Positions 31,801 through 33,028 of a stretch of DNA of 33,028 nucleotides are shown one piece after another. The notes beneath the pieces were generated by a model. That model ran no database searches and was not told the origin of the DNA. It saw nothing but the letters and a program-made list of their open reading frames with translations. Source of the DNA: Caccovicinus sp964425595 (GTDB taxonomy: Bacteria > Bacillota > Clostridia > Lachnospirales > Lachnospiraceae); NCBI GenBank assembly GCA_964425595.1, contig CAYRMW010000025.1:1-33028 (forward strand). The letters are read 5' to 3'. Made by a program: the position numbers and the translations under genes. Positions within the stretch are counted from its first letter, which is position 1, and every line of letters begins with the position of its first letter.

Positions 31801-33028
31801 ATGGTACAGAGAGAGCAATGGAATGGGTTCAAGGGAAGGATCTGGAAAGAAGAGATCAATACACGCGATTTCATCCAGAACAATTACACGCCGTATGATG
31901 GCGATTCTTCCTTCCTGGCCGGACCGACAAAGGCTACCGAAACACTTTGGGGCATCCTGCAGGGACTGCAGAAAGAAGAGAGAGCAAAGGGCGGCGTGCT
32001 GGATATGGATACCCATATCGTGTCCGGCATCAATTCCCATAAACCCGGTTACATCAGTGAAGAGCATAAGGACCTGGAGAAGGTCGTCGGTCTTCAGACG
32101 GATAAGCCGCTGAAGCGCGCGTTCATGCCGTTTGGCGGGATCAAGATGGCGGAAGAGGCCTGTAAGACCCATGGCTATGAGCCGGATCCCGAGCTGCATA
32201 AGATCTTCACCGAATATCATAAGACCCATAATCAGGGCGTGTTTGACGCATATACGCCGGAGATGCGCAAGGCCCGCCATAATAAGATCATCACCGGCCT
32301 TCCGGATACCTACGGCCGCGGACGGATTGTGGGCGATTACCGCAGAGTGGCGCTCTACGGCATTGACTTCCTGATGGAGAAGAAGAAAGAGGATTTCGAT
32401 AACTGCGGCGACCGGACCATGTCCGACGATGTCATCCGTAAGAGAGAAGAGATCACCATGCAGTACCGCGCGCTTGGCGAGATGAAGCAGATGGCCGCTT
32501 CCTACGGCTGCGATATTTCCCAGCCGGCCAAGAACGCGAGAGAGGCGGTACAGTGGCTGTATTTCGGCTATCTGGCAGCCATTAAGACCCAGAACGGCGC
32601 AGCCATGAGCGTCGGCCGCGTATCCACGTTCCTGGATATCTACATCCAGCGTGATATGAAGGCAGGGATCCTTACCGAGGAAGAGGCACAGGAGCTGATC
32701 GATCACTTCGTTATGAAGTGCCGTATGGTGAAGTTTGCCAGAATCCCGTCTTACACCGAGCTGTTCTCCGGCGACCCGGTATGGGCGACTCTGGAGGTTG
32801 CCGGTCTTGGCCAGGACGGACGTTCCATGGTGACGAAGACGGACTACCGCTTCCTGCATACCCTGGAGAACATGGGCCCCAGCCCGGAGCCGAACATGAC
32901 GGTTCTGTATTCCTCCAGACTGCCGGAAAGCTTCAAGACTTACGCGTCATACATCTCCATCAAGACCAGCTCGATCCAGTATGAGAACGATGATGTGATG
33001 CGTCCTGTTTGGGGCGATGATTATTCCA
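31801..33028 (+). CDS. pflB: Formate C-acetyltransferase (pyruvate formate-lyase), 5' part
   Basis: A glycyl-radical enzyme that splits pyruvate with CoA to acetyl-CoA and formate in anaerobic fermentation. The first 409 residues are present, in the open frame to the window edge. Segments such as NYTPYDGDSSFL, MPFGGIKMAEEAC, GLPDTYGRGRIVGDYRRVALYG, GAAMSVGRVSTFLDIYIQRD and KTSSIQYENDDVMRP match PflB closely. The window ends just before the expected active-site Cys-Cys pair, and the C-terminal glycyl-radical motif is outside. AGGAGG (31786-31791) lies 9 bases before ATG 31801. The activating enzyme gene pflA is expected beyond the window. Confidence 0.96.
   Translation, partial: MVQREQWNGFKGRIWKEEINTRDFIQNNYTPYDGDSSFLAGPTKATETLWGILQGLQKEERAKGGVLDMDTHIVSGINSHKPGYISEEHKDLEKVVGLQTDKPLKRAFMPFGGIKMAEEACKTHGYEPDPELHKIFTEYHKTHNQGVFDAYTPEMRKARHNKIITGLPDTYGRGRIVGDYRRVALYGIDFLMEKKKEDFDNCGDRTMSDDVIRKREEITMQYRALGEMKQMAASYGCDISQPAKNAREAVQWLYFGYLAAIKTQNGAAMSVGRVSTFLDIYIQRDMKAGILTEEEAQELIDHFVMKCRMVKFARIPSYTELFSGDPVWATLEVAGLGQDGRSMVTKTDYRFLHTLENMGPSPEPNMTVLYSSRLPESFKTYASYISIKTSSIQYENDDVMRPVWGDDYS

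Noticed and set aside
1..33028. CRISPR arrays, tRNA or rRNA genes, insertion sequences, phage or defence genes
   Set aside because: I looked for regular spaced repeats, cloverleaf-like segments, transposase or integrase motifs and terminal repeats, and found none.

Overview
The window looks like a chromosomal segment of a moderately GC-rich anaerobic Firmicute, most likely a gut Lachnospiraceae-type Clostridia. The signs are strong AGGAGG-type ribosome binding sites, HPr proteins with both His15 and Ser46, pyruvate formate-lyase, a pectin-oligosaccharide utilisation locus without an outer-membrane system, a cdaA-cdaR pair, and gene orders typical of that family. The genus cannot be fixed from the sequence. 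I see no tRNA, rRNA, CRISPR array, insertion sequence or phage gene, and every main ORF is intact except the last, which runs off the right edge.

Layout. (1) 1-423: a gene for HPr with its own terminator. (2) 424-6850: gltB-gltD, NADPH glutamate synthase, with a good promoter, two dyads upstream and a strong terminator. (3) 6850-10628: a tight cluster of OmpR-type response regulator, histidine kinase, synthetase-only (p)ppGpp synthetase and membrane-anchored HtrA-type serine protease, which looks like an envelope-stress/alarmone unit. (4) 10691-13602: a yybP-ykoY (Mn2+) riboswitch with an overlapping terminator, controlling a P2-type cation-pumping ATPase. (5) 13617-24359: a pectin/rhamnogalacturonan oligosaccharide locus. 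It holds a divergent MFS transporter, an ABC importer (two permeases and a lipoprotein, no ATPase), a GH28, a GH105, an unrecognised 552-residue protein, an AraC regulator and a TIM-barrel sugar isomerase. (6) 24547-31622: a seven-gene, mostly overlapping operon of two uncharacterised membrane proteins, diadenylate cyclase CdaA, CdaR, HPr, PTS enzyme I and a Wzy-like polysaccharide polymerase. (7) 31728-end: pyruvate formate-lyase with its own promoter.

How the parts fit. The pectin enzymes lack signal peptides, so the importer probably brings in unsaturated oligogalacturonides or rhamnogalacturonan fragments that are cut in the cytoplasm. The signalling content is unusual in density: alarmone synthesis is tied to a two-component system, and c-di-AMP synthesis is tied by operon structure to the general PTS proteins and to a cell-surface polymer gene. 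The most promising leads for undescribed biology are the CdaA operon with two unknown membrane proteins upstream and ptsH-ptsI-wzy downstream, the 552-residue protein of the pectin locus, and the two-component/alarmone/protease cluster.
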